The position numbers and the translations under genes are program-made. A stretch of DNA of 64,000 nucleotides, from positions 27,903,798 through 27,967,797 of the forward strand of contig CP092868.1 of assembly GCA_030710605.1 (NCBI GenBank), written 5' to 3'. Positions within the stretch are counted from its first letter, which is position 1; the number at the start of each line of letters is the position of its first letter. The DNA comes from Cordylochernes scorpioides. Lineage: Eukaryota > Arthropoda > Arachnida > Pseudoscorpiones > Chernetidae. Shown here one piece after another: positions 10,881 through 20,579 of the stretch. Under the pieces are notes generated by a model. It saw nothing but the letters and a program-made list of their open reading frames with translations, made no database searches and had not been told where the DNA came from.

Positions 10881-11345
10881 TAAATACCTATATCGCTTTA
10901 TATTAAAAAAAATGAATTTAATAAACAAACAGAAGACATTTGCACACGTTACCAATCTCCCCAAAAATCGAAGACCGTGTTGCTGGACCATCCAATTAAG
11001 ATCACAATATAATTACCAATTTTTTCTCCCCTTCCAACAGGCCTTATTGTCGTTTAATTAATTTTGTAAAAAGTGATGAGAAACGCCTTGGGGCGAATCA
11101 ACGACATTTTTTTTAAAGGTTTCAGACGATTCCTTAAAAAGTTTTGGATTAAATTTGCTATATTACTTTTTAATTATTTTTATTCTTTCCCATTATTACG
11201 ACTAGACATGCTTTTCCTTCATTGTTATATAATAGGGGCTGTGTAATAGCGATTGATTTAATTCATCAATTGGAAATATATTTTATTCAATAATATATAT
11301 ACACATTGTACATTCGATAGATTGGGGATTATATCTAATGTTGTT
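10881..11345. other. AT-rich flank, nothing recognised
   Basis: Non-coding AT-rich sequence between the PLE array and the R1 repeat. No open frame of note and no repeat shared with the rest of the window. Confidence 0.5.
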
Positions 11346-11352
11346 AAAAATA

Positions 11353-12228
11353 AAAAAGGCATATCCTGACCAGGAGCACATGTGCTTTTCAGAAGGCAGG
11401 TGGTCTCTCCATATCTCCCTCCTTCAATGCCTTCCTCTACTGAGGGTGGGCCACATGGTCTCTCCATATCTCCCTCCTTCAATACCTTCCTCTACTGAGG
11501 GTGGGCCACATGGTCTCTCCATATCTCCCTCCTTCAATACCTCCCTCTACTGAGGGTGGGCCACATGGTCTCTCCATATCTTCCTCCTTCAATACCTTCC
11601 TCTACTGAGAGTGGGCCACATGGTCTCTCCATATCTCCCTCCTTCAATACCTTCCTCTACTGAGGGTGGGCCACATGGTCTCTCCATATCTCCCTCCTTC
11701 AATGTCTTCCTCTACTGAGGGTGGGCCACATGGTCTCTCCATAACTCCCTCCTTCAATACCTTCCTCTACTGAGGGTGGGCCACATGGTCTCTCCATATC
11801 TCCCTCCTTCAATACCTTCCTCTACTGAGGGTGGGCCACATGGTCTCTCCATTTCTCCCTACTTCAGGGCCTTCCTCTACTGAGGGTGGGCCACATGGTC
11901 TCTCCATTTCTCCCTCCTTCAATGTCTTCCTCTACTGAGGGTGGGCCACATGGTCTCTCCATTTCTCCCTACCTCAGTGCCTTCCTCTACTGAAGGTGGG
12001 CCACGTGGTGGAACAGAAATCAACTAAACATTGATTTAGCCTGTTCCCTGATATTTGGCCAACCCAATTTCTTGATAAATCAAGAAAAGCCATTCACGAA
12101 CGCGTTTCGCGCTGTTGGCGCTCGTCAGCGTGGAGTAGGCTGTACCACAAAAGATTTTTGGTCCCAGTGGCTTCTTGAGAAACCAAGAAATGGGTATTTA
12201 AGGCCAAACTTGCGTAAATACGCTTAGC
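11353..12228 (+). repeat. R1 structured dispersed repeat split by a minisatellite
   Basis: The left end (AAAAAGGCATATCCTGACC, 11355 on) and the palindromic GAGCACATGTGCTT hairpin are at 11353-11398. After the minisatellite, R1 resumes at 12006 with GGAACAG...CTGTTCC, the TTTCTTGAT/ATCAAGAAA hairpin and the TTCTTG/CAAGAA hairpin, ending near 12228. The usual GCGCCATCT junction is replaced by the tandem array. Confidence 0.75.
11400..12005 (+). repeat. 55-bp minisatellite, about 11 copies
   Basis: Period 55 bp (TGGTCTCTCC at 11401, 11456, 11511, 11566 and on). The unit contains CTACTGAGGGTGGGCCACAT. Copies differ by a few substitutions. The overlapping open frames are by-products of the array. 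Confidence 0.92.
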
Positions 12229-12291
12229 ACATGAAAAAAACAATAGAAAAAAATTGTTATTTCTGTTTAAAATATTAACCAACAAATATCA

Positions 12292-12606
12292 TTTTTTTTA
12301 CTTATCCCTAGTACACGTGGTACAGGCCACGGTGCGTGGTAACATAGTATCATGGTGGGTAGTTAGCAACTGCTTTTACTGTAAGTACACCACATATCTA
12401 CACATGTGAAAATCAGTTCGGCTTTGCACTTACAAATATGCCAGAGCCGCGTTTGATTATTTTCACTCGTTGGTGGGGTTGGACTTTTGTAAGAATCGGG
12501 GACCATTGGAGCATTTTTTTTATCAGAAAAAAGTGCCCAATGCGGGAATCGAACCCGGGTCGTAGCGGTCGAAAACCAACGATTTAGACCATTCTTCCAC
12601 CGACCC
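12292..12606 (-). mobile_element. tRNA-derived SINE
   Basis: On the minus strand: a tRNA-like head with A-box-like TGGAAGAATGG and B-box GGGTTCGATTCCC, a body of about 200 bp, and an A-rich tail at 12292. The same order is seen on the plus strand at 38985-39290. The acceptor ends do not pair well, so it is a SINE and not a tRNA gene. Confidence 0.75.
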
Positions 12607-12784
12607 CCTCTCCAAAATATCATACAATTAGTGAATTGAATATAGAAAAGAATTGTGTGAGGCTTGGCTCATCAAACAGTAAAACTTACCAGTGATTTCC
12701 CCAATTTAATTCACCAGAACTTGCTACAAGTGTTTTATGTTTTGAACAAAAGCATCTACTGAAATCGTGAAATTCAGTGTTTCT

Positions 12785-13010
12785 TATGGCTTGCTCCATC
12801 TGCCGGAATAAATATCAACTATTCTCGTTGATTTTTTTATTATTCCAGAATTGGCCAAATACTCTTTCATGATTAACAAAGAAAAGCTAACCACGTACGC
12901 GTGTCGGGCTGTTGGCCTCATCAGCGTGGCGCAAGCAATGACCAAACAATCTGATCTTTGGAGTATCCTGAAAAACCCCAAAACAGGTATTTAAGCTGGT
13001 AGGGCGTGAG
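12785..13010 (+). repeat. R1-related repeat, diverged
   Basis: Starts with CCATCTGCCGGAATAAATA, then the hairpin GGAATAA/TTATTCC enclosing ATCAAC/GTTGAT, then sequence parallel to R1 through GCGTGTCGGGCTGTTGGC and CAGCGTGG to GTATTTAAGC. Confidence 0.65.
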
Positions 13011-13062
13011 AAACGCCAAACTATTGAAATATATATAAAATAGTACAAACGTGCATTTTACT

Positions 13063-13162
13063 NNNNNNNNNNNNNNNNNNNNNNNNNNNNNNNNNNNNNN
13101 NNNNNNNNNNNNNNNNNNNNNNNNNNNNNNNNNNNNNNNNNNNNNNNNNNNNNNNNNNNNNN
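13063..13162. other. assembly gap (100 N)
   Basis: Exactly 100 N. The same approximately 50-bp sequence (CCAAACTATTGAAATATATA...) lies on both sides, so the gap may be an unmerged overlap with no missing bases. Confidence 0.95.
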
Positions 13163-13224
13163 CCAAACTATTGAAATATATATAAAATAGTACAAACGTG
13201 CATATTACTGGGAAGATTAGATTT

Positions 13225-13372
13225 TAAGAAAGAGTATTTGGAATATTCTGGAATAATTAAAAATCAACGATTAGTTCATATTTATACCTACAGATGGCGA
13301 AAGTCATCAGCAATTTTTAGTTACATAATCAAGAAATGCCTTTTTCTTAATTTATCCACCTGATCCCAGTAC
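13225..13372 (-). repeat. R1-related fragment
   Basis: On the minus strand: AAAAAGGCATTTC, then CGCCATCTG, then an imperfect version of the ATAAATATGAAC...TTATTCC hairpin. Present also at 40553-40680 in copy B. Confidence 0.55.
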
Positions 13373-13447
13373 AATTTCACTTTAGTAACATTTTTCACAT
13401 AGTTTATATTGCCATGTGAAAAATCAGGAAAGACAAACTATAATTGA

Positions 13448-13938
13448 TCTATATATATAATTGCCTTATTCTGTCTGAAGCTCACGGATAGAATGCGCGC
13501 CCATTGGCTGCCGGCGAACACGTGTCCTCCCTGCCCCCCTCTAGACAACCCTGTTATCAGCTGTGTGATACATACACCTGTCTATAGCGGCCATTCTAGA
13601 CAACCCTGTTATCAGCAGTGTGTTACATCCACCTGTCTATACAGACCACCCAGTCTATAGCGGCCACTTTAGGCAACCCTGTAATCAGCAGTGTGTTACA
13701 ACCACCTGTCTATAGCGACCACTCTAGACAACCCTGTTATCAGCTGTGTGATACATCCACCTGTCTATACAGACCACCCTGTATATAGCGGCCACTCTAG
13801 ACAACCCTGTTATCGGCTGTGTGATACATACACCTGTCTATACAGACCACCCTGTCTATAGCGACCACCCAAGACAACGTTTTTAAAATATATTCGCACT
13901 CGGGTAAAACCCGGGCGTTGCCCGGGCCATTCGTCTAG
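13448..13938 (+). mobile_element. non-autonomous Helitron with internal satellite
   Basis: Starts TC (13448) after an A and ends CTAG (13935-13938) before a T, as Helitrons do. The 3' hairpin CCCGGGC-GTT-GCCCGGG (13910-13926) lies 8 bases before CTAG. An empty paralogous site at 14568-14600 reads straight through A|T, which supports the boundaries. It has no coding capacity. The body is mostly a 70-80-bp tandem repeat. Also present in copy B at 40766. Confidence 0.82.
13540..13875 (+). repeat. 70-80-bp tandem repeat inside Helitron
   Basis: Repeats of CTAGACAACCCTGTTATCAG, CACCTGTCTATACAGACC and TATAGCGGCCAC, about five irregular copies. Confidence 0.85.
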
Positions 13939-14033
13939 TATAATATAAGAAATGAGGGAAGTTTACAGAGAGAAAAATGTGATCAAAAATAGTACAAATG
14001 CAATATTGTACTGGGATAAGATGCATAAAAATT

Positions 14034-14149
14034 GAGAAAAAGGCATCTCCTTATCGTGCAACTGATATTGCAACGTTGATATTTATTCCGATAGATGGCG
14101 CAAGCCATCAGCAACTTTCAGTTGCACGATAAGGAGATGCCTTTTTCTC
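14034..14149. repeat. R1-type foldback
   Basis: Perfect 32-bp inverted arms (14034-14065 and 14118-14149), beginning GAGAAAAAGGCATCTCCTTA and containing half of the GCAACT hairpin. The right arm continues inward through the GCGCCATCT core. Also at 41361-41476. Confidence 0.8.
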
Positions 14150-14215
14150 AGAGAGAAAAATATAAACAACAAAATTGAAATTCTGTTAATAAAATAATAA
14201 ATATTTTTCTGTATA

Positions 14216-14537
14216 GCTCCTTCCCTATGGGAGATGTGATCCACAGCTTGCAAATATTGTAGTTACTGACATAGATATGACGTGCTTCTGTCAAGGATTT
14301 ACTCGTATCTTGGAACTTTGTCCCTTGTACTTTGCGTCCTTTTTCTTGTGACGTGAAGAACGGCTTTGTCGTCGTATCGTCTATAGGAGCATCGTCATCT
14401 TGGAAGGAAGTCTTGGCTTTGACACGGCGGTGGAATCCTGGAGTCGGTCTTTTAAAATGTAGATCACAGCACCCATTGCCTCAAGGTCTTTTCGGCGATC
14501 TTCAGTTTGTCTTCCCTAATTTACCCAGCATCTCCAC
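14216..14537. other. unassigned block conserved in A and B
   Basis: A less AT-rich block, about 98% identical by eye to 41541-41865. A frame from 14332 to 14598 is open, but it starts with TTG, runs into the R2 repeat and resembles no protein I know. Probably part of the R2 element. Confidence 0.4.
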
Positions 14538-14672
14538 CAAAATGCCACGTGGAAAATTAGGAAAGACAAACTATGAAATGATAAAATATAAGAAATAAGG
14601 GAAGTTTACAGAGAGCAAAATATAAAAAACAAAATTGAAATTCTGTTTATAAAATAATATATACTTTCCTAC
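14538..14672 (+). repeat. R2 dispersed repeat, possible LTR end
   Basis: Begins near GCCACGTGGAAAATTAGGA and continues into GGGAAGTTTACAGAGAGCAAAA. The same block occurs at 13408-14215 (interrupted by the Helitron and a foldback), 23865-24300, 41866-42000 and 52208-52450. A TGTCACGTGG start would suit an LTR, but no paired end was found. Confidence 0.45.
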
Positions 14673-15109
14673 AATATGTTCAAATTCTGCATATCTTCTG
14701 CATTTAAAGGTTTATTCTTGGTAATGGTGAACAATGTAATTTTTTCACTTATGTTGATTAAACAGGCTTTTGTAGTTGTCTTGTCATTTAAACGTAAGAG
14801 CTGTCCTCGAAACAGAACTATTTGTGAAATTTTTACAATTACAGAAACGCCTTTTTACCTCATTTCGTTAAAACAACATTACAAAGAATAATACAATAAT
14901 ACAATTAATAATGATAATTTTAAAAACGCTAGGCTATTTTAGAGCGGCACCTAGTAAAGTTATTTTGGAACTTGGAACTTTAAACAGGAACTTTGGACAC
15001 ACACAACAACATATACACAACAAAACTGAAAGCTTTTTCTTAAAATTACATTTATTTTTTGTGAATTTCTTTCACTATATAGAAATAAACTTTAATATTT
15101 AAAGAAGCC
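14673..15109. other. AT-rich sequence, nothing recognised
   Basis: Conserved in copy B (41999-42425). Short open frames here have no recognisable motif. Confidence 0.4.
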
Positions 15110-15525
15110 AGTTGAACATCCAATACATCCAAAGAAGAAAAGAACTTCAGTAATTGATTAGGATCAAGGGCTTGGCCATGGAATGTTGCCAGGCAGTCTA
15201 ACATCCGAAAAACAATTTCGGTCCTCGTAGTTGCACTTTTTGCTGGTCGATTGAACGATTACCGTTCATTTGTCAGGCCAAGACGGGGACAATTAGCTTC
15301 CTGGCCTAATGGAGAGGTAAACGCCGCTCAAAAAATACTAATGCGTTAAAAATTAGATTAGAAACTTCTTGAGTAGGAACTGGATTGTCGGGTGGAGTCA
15401 TCGACCTTGAGTGACATCCCAACTTTAGGTATCGTTTCTCTTCACAGTGAGATGCTACAACCTTCAGAGACTATACCATTAAAACATTGCGTGTGTTCTT
15501 CTTTTATCGCTAGAAATATACTCAT
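15110..15525. other. conserved block with a minus-strand open stretch
   Basis: Balanced base composition and very few differences from 42425-42840. On the minus strand about 55 codons are open around 15110-15255, including FRMLDCLATFHGQALDPNQL. Copy B has a 1-base difference that shifts this frame. It could be an exon or a decayed transposon ORF; I do not recognise it. Confidence 0.35.
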
Positions 15526-16195
15526 GGACAAATCTTAAGGAAGTGGAAAGTCTTTCATGTCTCTCGTTGTCTATTTTTTTTTAAGGAGACTGAAGCAATT
15601 TTGTTCATATTTGACTATCTGTATTCAATTAAGGTCACTGCAATATCTTTCAGAAATATTGTCTTAATCCCGATATACATGTTAAATGGTACTACTTCCT
15701 TAAGTTTTGTTCATTAATGTATATTGGTTATCTCATGTGTCTTCTTTGTAGTTCACTGTAATAGCTTTCAGATTTATTGTCTGAATCCCGATATATATGT
15801 TGAATGGTATACAAATTCCTTAAGTTTTGTTCAATAGTGTATATTTGTTATCTCGTGTGTCTTCAATGAAGTTCACTGTAATATCTTTCAGACATGTTAT
15901 CAGAATCCCGATATACATGGTAAATGGTACAACTTCCTTAAGTTTTGTTCACCATTTTGTTCATCGTGTGTCTTCAATGAAGTTCACTGTAATATCTTTA
16001 TCTATATCCCGATATACATGGTAAAAGGTATAACTTCCTTAAGTTTATCCATGAGTGTATATAATGTGTCTTCAATAAAGTTCCCTGTAATATATTTCAG
16101 ATATTTTGTCTGAATCCCGATATACATGTTAAAAGGTACAACTTCCTTAAGTTTTGTCCATGAGTGTAGATTCCTATACAACTCAACTCTCTCCT
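15525..16195 (+). repeat. about 110-bp tandem repeat
   Basis: Irregular copies of a unit containing GTCTTCAATAAAGGTCACTG, CTGAATCCCGATATACATG and AACTTCCTTAAGTTTTGT. The same unit occurs at 30640-31055, 42850-43425, 58120-58391 and 59714-60000. Confidence 0.85.
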
Positions 16196-16338
16196 GAAGA
16201 TATATAATCATTTATTTTTTCCACGTTCACCAATTGATTTATACGAAATCTACACGACATGTTTTTCCTATAAAACTATTGATAACGGTTATTGACACAG
16301 ACACAAAATCTATTATTATTATTTTTAAGACATTTAGT

Positions 16339-16639
16339 ATTAGTAAATTAAATTTAATTGCCATCTATCGTTAAAACATTACACAAATAAATTTACTGGC
16401 AATGCGTTTCTTTTAAATATCATCAAATATTATCTCTACAGCTTTTAAATATCATCAAATATTATCTCTACAGCTTTTAAATATCATCATTTGGCGAAAC
16501 CGCTGAGAGGGTTCACTACTGATGAGCCAAGCCCTCTCATTCAATAACTCATATCATTGCAGTAAGGTCTGTAGAGATAATATTTGATGATATTTAAAAG
16601 AAACGCATTGCCAGTAAATTTATTTGTGTAACGTTTTAA
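16339..16639. mobile_element. foldback element with 9-bp target duplication (A only)
   Basis: Inverted arms of about 71 bp (16371-16441 and 16569-16639) with one mismatch. The element is flanked by ACATTTAGT at 16330-16338 and 16640-16648. Copy B lacks it and has a single related site near 43562. The left half holds a direct repeat of TTTTAAATATCATC. The loop holds a hairpin with a hammerhead-like core. Non-autonomous; 9-bp duplication plus long inverted ends fits Mutator-like elements. Confidence 0.75.
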
Positions 16640-16760
16640 ACATTTAGTTTTATCTATGAATTCACCACGGAGAGAGTCTGCCACGTAAAGAGAGAGAGAG
16701 AGAGTGAGTGTTGTTTATATTTAACGATAATAATGCAGATGGTTCATACACTCATTAGAC

Positions 16761-16967
16761 TTTAATTAAAAAGGCATATATTGGATCAAAATATCATTTA
16801 TTTTACCAATTACTTGATTTTGTTGACGTTATGTGGTGATGAGTTTGTTGTTGACACACATTAAATACATGTATGTTATAACACCTTGATAAAGGTTGGC
16901 GTTCAGCCAACTGAAATATTCGTAAAATAAATAATATTTTGATTCAATATATGCCTTTTTAATTAAA
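16761..16967. mobile_element. short PLE-derived element with inverted ends and hammerhead-like motif
   Basis: About 50-bp inverted ends (16761-16810 and 16918-16967), TTTAATTAAAAAGGCATATA at the left. Inside lies CTTGATAAAG, then the hairpin GTTGGC/GCCAAC, then TGAAATATT (16884-16920), the same order as the PLE 3' end at 37239. No coding capacity. Confidence 0.6.
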
Positions 16968-17214
16968 GATTTATTTATGGATTGCTCTATTTTAAAAACT
17001 TATTAAACTACATTACGAATTTAACACTTTTATATTTTAGCAAAGTGTATTAATTATATTTTATATAAAGATTATTAATTTTGATATTTATATTATTTAT
17101 ATTTTGCTATTCTGAAAACTTCTATCATTGCTTAACTTGTATCTTATAAATCTTGATTTTGTTCTTGTCTTAAATAAATTGCTGTGTCATCCTGAAGTTT
17201 GTCTTTCCTAATTT

Positions 17215-18160
17215 TCTACATTACAATATTATATTTAGGCTAAATTACAAATTGAAATATTTCATTTATTATATTTAGGCTTCATTACAAATTGAAATCT
17301 TTTATATTATATTTAGACTACATTACAAATTGAAACCTTTTATATTATATTAGGCTTGATTACAAATTGAAACCTTTTATATTATATTTAGACTACATCA
17401 AAAATTGAAACCTTTTATGTTATCTTTAGACTACATTACAAATTGAAGCCTTTTAGTATTATATTTAGGCTAAATTACAAATTGAAACCTTTTATTATAT
17501 TTAGGCTTCATTACAAATTGAAACCTTTTATATTATATTTAGGCTTCATTACGATTTGACACCTTTTATATTATATTTAGGCTACATTACAAATTGAAAT
17601 CTTTTATATTATATTTAGGCTAAATTACAAATTGAAATCTTTTATATTATATTTAGACTACATTACAAATTGAAACCTTTTATAGTATATTTAGGCTACA
17701 TTACAAATTGAAACCATTTATATTATATTCAGGCTACATTACAAATTGAAGCCTTTTATATTATATTAAGACTACATTACAAATTAAAGCCCTTTATATT
17801 ATATTTAGGCTTGATTACAAATTGAAACCTTTTATATTATATTTAGGCTTCATGAAAAATTGAAACCTTTTATATTATATTTAGGCTACATTACAAATTG
17901 AAACCATTTATATTATATTTAGGCTACATTATAAATTGAAGCCTTTTATATTATATTTAGGCTTCATTATAAATTGAAGCCTTTTATTTTATATTTAGGC
18001 TTCATTACAAATTGAAACCTTTTATATTATATTTAGGCTTCATTACAAATTGAAACCTTTTATATTAACTTTAGGCTACATTACAAAAAGAAGCCTTTTA
18101 TTATATTTAGTCTACATTACAAATTATAAAATCTAATATATTATCTTTAGGCTACGGGCT
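17215..18160 (+). repeat. 38-bp AT-rich minisatellite, about 24 copies
   Basis: Unit of about 38 bp containing TATTTAGGCTACATTACAAA and GAAACCTTTTATA. Copies vary by substitution and short indels. Copy B has about 19 units (45955-46690). Confidence 0.9.
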
Positions 18161-18597
18161 TCCCAAACTTTTAAATTTACTTATAAAATATGTGTTTTTT
18201 TTCAAAATAAAATTTTCCATAAATAAATAGAAAAGATTAAAACAAGAATAATTAAAAAGCACACTAATATTTTTGACACATGTAAATAAAAAAACCTTAC
18301 ATATTACATTCTCATAATTGAAAAAAAAAAAGAGAGTAGAAAAATAATTATGAAAATCCTAATAATTCAAACGAAGAGAGATTAAACTATTTCTAAAATA
18401 AAAAAAGATTTGTAATAAGATTCTAAGGAGCAATCTTTTAAAAATCTCCAAAATGAAGGCGCAAAAAAAAAAAACAAGTTTTAAAAAACTTGGCTGTAAT
18501 CATGTTTTAATTGGAGGTCTTGAGATTGGCAGTTGACTTTGTTCTATCTAATTATTTCGGGAACTTCATCGTTTTTTTTTTTACTAAAAAAACTTTA
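18160..18597. other. AT-rich sequence, nothing recognised
   Basis: Homopolymer-rich spacer between the minisatellite and SINE or non-LTR remnants. No open frame of note. Confidence 0.5.
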
Positions 18598-18735
18598 GCC
18601 ATCAAATTATGCTAACTAAAACTTGGTATCTCATTAAACAGCTTAACATTTTCTAGGTAGAAGTCTATTTTAACTCTTAGATAGAAATTTGATAGTGTAG
18701 AAATTACGTGAATTGAGTATTTTTATAAGTGAATA
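18598..18735 (+). mobile_element. SINE body fragment
   Basis: GCTAACTAAAACTTGGTATC and following 120 bp match the body of the SINE at 19361-19630. No tRNA-like head here. Confidence 0.55.
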
Positions 18736-18741
18736 ACTGTT

Positions 18742-19330
18742 GTGTTTATTGTTAAAATCTCAACAATTTCGTGGTTAGCCACAATACAGATATTCGAGCT
18801 TGTATTAAAATGTGGTTTTCTGTATTTAAGAATAGATTTCCATACTTCAATAGAAACAGAATGCTACCTAACTGATGATTTCCCTTTACCAGTCAAACGA
18901 TGTATAGCTCAATCGAAAATACTATTTACAGTCCTCAAAAAAAAAAAAAAAAAACACGTTCTGACGTTTGAGGCCAAAAACCTAATATGTACACTGTGTG
19001 ACAAGGAAATTACTGAAGAACTCCCCTATTACATACTTAATTGTACAGCCCTTGATGCAGAGAGGAAGGCCCTATATCAACAAATTAAATGTACCAACAC
19101 TTCACCCTACGTATTGCTTTCAAAAATATCAGTAAACAAATCTAAGGCAATAGCTTACTATACATTTTTTAGATCATCATTATGTAAGGACCAGTCAACA
19201 AGTGAATGACTTTGAGATGAAGAGTAAAGCCAGTTCAATTTATATGTAAATAACACAAGATGATTATTACCTTACCCAATTGGGAGAATCTGTATGGGGC
19301 AAGTCCCTAATAAAGGCTTTGTGTGTGTAT
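18742..19330 (+). pseudogene. non-LTR retrotransposon 3' ends (chimeric remnant)
   Basis: An open frame reads CTLCDKEITEELPYYILNC near residue 100, a degenerate C-x2-C...H-x4-C knuckle typical of the C-terminus of ORF2 in Jockey/R1/I-type non-LTR elements. Copy A has Y in place of the expected H; copy B has H. An A-tract (18937-18955) separates this from the preceding part, so two 5'-truncated insertions may lie back to back. The end, AATAAAGGCTTTGTGTGTG, looks like a 3' end with a simple tail. Confidence 0.6.
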
Positions 19331-19360
19331 TTAAGAATAGAAAATATTTAATACTGCTAT

Positions 19361-19630
19361 GTATAGTTGGTGGTTGAGTGGTATCAACCGTCGAATTCAA
19401 ACAGCCATGAGCTGGGATTGAATCACGCATTGGACACTTTTTTTCTGAATTAAAAATTTACTCTAATGAGCTTCCGATTCTTGCAAAAATCCAATTCCAT
19501 TTTGCTAACTAAAACTGGGTATCTCATTACACAACATTTTCTAGGTACAAGTCTATTTTAACTCTTAGATGGAAATTTAATATTGTAGAAATTACGTGAA
19601 TTGGGTATTTTCATGATGTATTTTCATGAT
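19361..19630 (+). mobile_element. tRNA-derived SINE
   Basis: Head with A-box-like TGGTTGAGTGG and B-box-like GGGATTGAATC, then CATTGGACAC, a T-run and GATTCTTGCAAAAATCCAA leading into the shared SINE body. Related to the copies at 12292 and 38985. Confidence 0.65.
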
Positions 19631-19986
19631 TCTTGAAAAAATTCAATCCCATCAGATTTATCATTTAATGATGCTTATAATCTTCTGTTCCATATATAAA
19701 ATAGCAGAGAAAGAGAGAATTGGATGATACCTGGGACAGAGGCTTGTTCTGGTAGTACTTCGGATCGGAGGCTTGGAATAGTTCTGGTCGCGTCTTGTGA
19801 CAGTCGGATAAGTTCTTTGTTGCACTTGCTGATTGGGTCGATCATAGCTTGGTTTATTTTATAGAAGTTTGGATTTTTTCACACATTCCCGATTAACTTT
19901 TTCAAATGAGTCCATCTTCTTGCACACGTCAAGGAGTTCATTGTGGTAGTTTTAGAGGAATTTGAATAAAGAGCAAAAGAATACTA

Positions 19987-20270
19987 CACCCATACCTCGC
20001 TTTGCGTCGGGGTTACGTTCCAAAAAAAAAAACACGACGCAAATTGAAACGACGCAAAGTGAAAATAAAATTTTGATGGCATGGCGCAATCAAAAACAAA
20101 AGTGTTGCCATATTTTAGGAAAAAAAATCCATAAAAAAATTAAAGACTCGAATCCAAAACAACGCAACATCGAAAATCTAACGACGCACAGTGAAAATCA
20201 GTAAAAATTAAGCAGCGACGCAACTTCGAAAAAAACGCAAGACGAAACGACGCAAAGCGAGGTATTGGTG
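19987..20270. mobile_element. Tc1/mariner-pogo type MITE (A only)
   Basis: 284 bp between TA duplications (19985-19986, 20271-20272), ends CACCCATACCTCGCTTTGCG and its inverse with one mismatch. Copy B has a single TA at the matching place (48533-48534). It contains internal repeats of ACGCAAA and no transposase. Confidence 0.85.
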
Positions 20271-20390
20271 TATTTTTAAATCCCCCAATAACCTTTTTTT
20301 GTATTTTATCTTTTATAACCAAAGAATTTTACTGATTATCTATTCCAACCAATGACATAAGACATCCCTTCATCTAAGAGCTCAACAAAA

Positions 20391-20528
20391 ATGGCTGAAA
20401 GAGATCAGCTCCGATCCAACAGCCGGGAAGATTACCAAGGTAATGAGAACGGCCACAATGGACTTCAGCACGAGTCAAAAGCCTACGACACCCAGGGTGA
20501 CAACGACAAAGCCTTAGCGACAAATTAG
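20391..20528 (+). CDS. hypothetical 45-residue ORF
   Basis: ATG in good context (CAACAAAAATGG), reading MAERDQLRSNSREDYQGNEN and on to TAG. Hydrophilic, acidic and Asn/Asp-rich, no Cys, no membrane segment. It lies in one of the few stretches with balanced composition. Copy B (48656 on) has one extra base near codon 8 and loses the frame. It could be a small ORF, a first exon or chance. I do not recognise it. Confidence 0.25.
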   Translation: MAERDQLRSNSREDYQGNENGHNGLQHESKAYDTQGDNDKALATN

Positions 20529-20579
20529 GATCCAACACCCTGAGGGCAATCTACCCGACCCCCCCCTTCTCTTTCATCC

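Noticed and set aside
11338-11553. Open frames over the 55-bp array on both strands
   Set aside because: By-products of the minisatellite; no start context, no domain.
12535-12606. tRNA gene on the minus strand
   Set aside because: A and B boxes are present, but the acceptor ends do not pair and a SINE body with A-tail follows; the same structure is repeated at 38985.
14332-14598. 88-codon ORF conserved in A and B
   Set aside because: Starts with TTG, runs into the R2 repeat, and conservation is explained by the duplication.
17215-18160. CRISPR-like regular spacing of 38-bp repeats
   Set aside because: No unique spacers; the whole unit repeats in tandem, in a eukaryotic repeat context.
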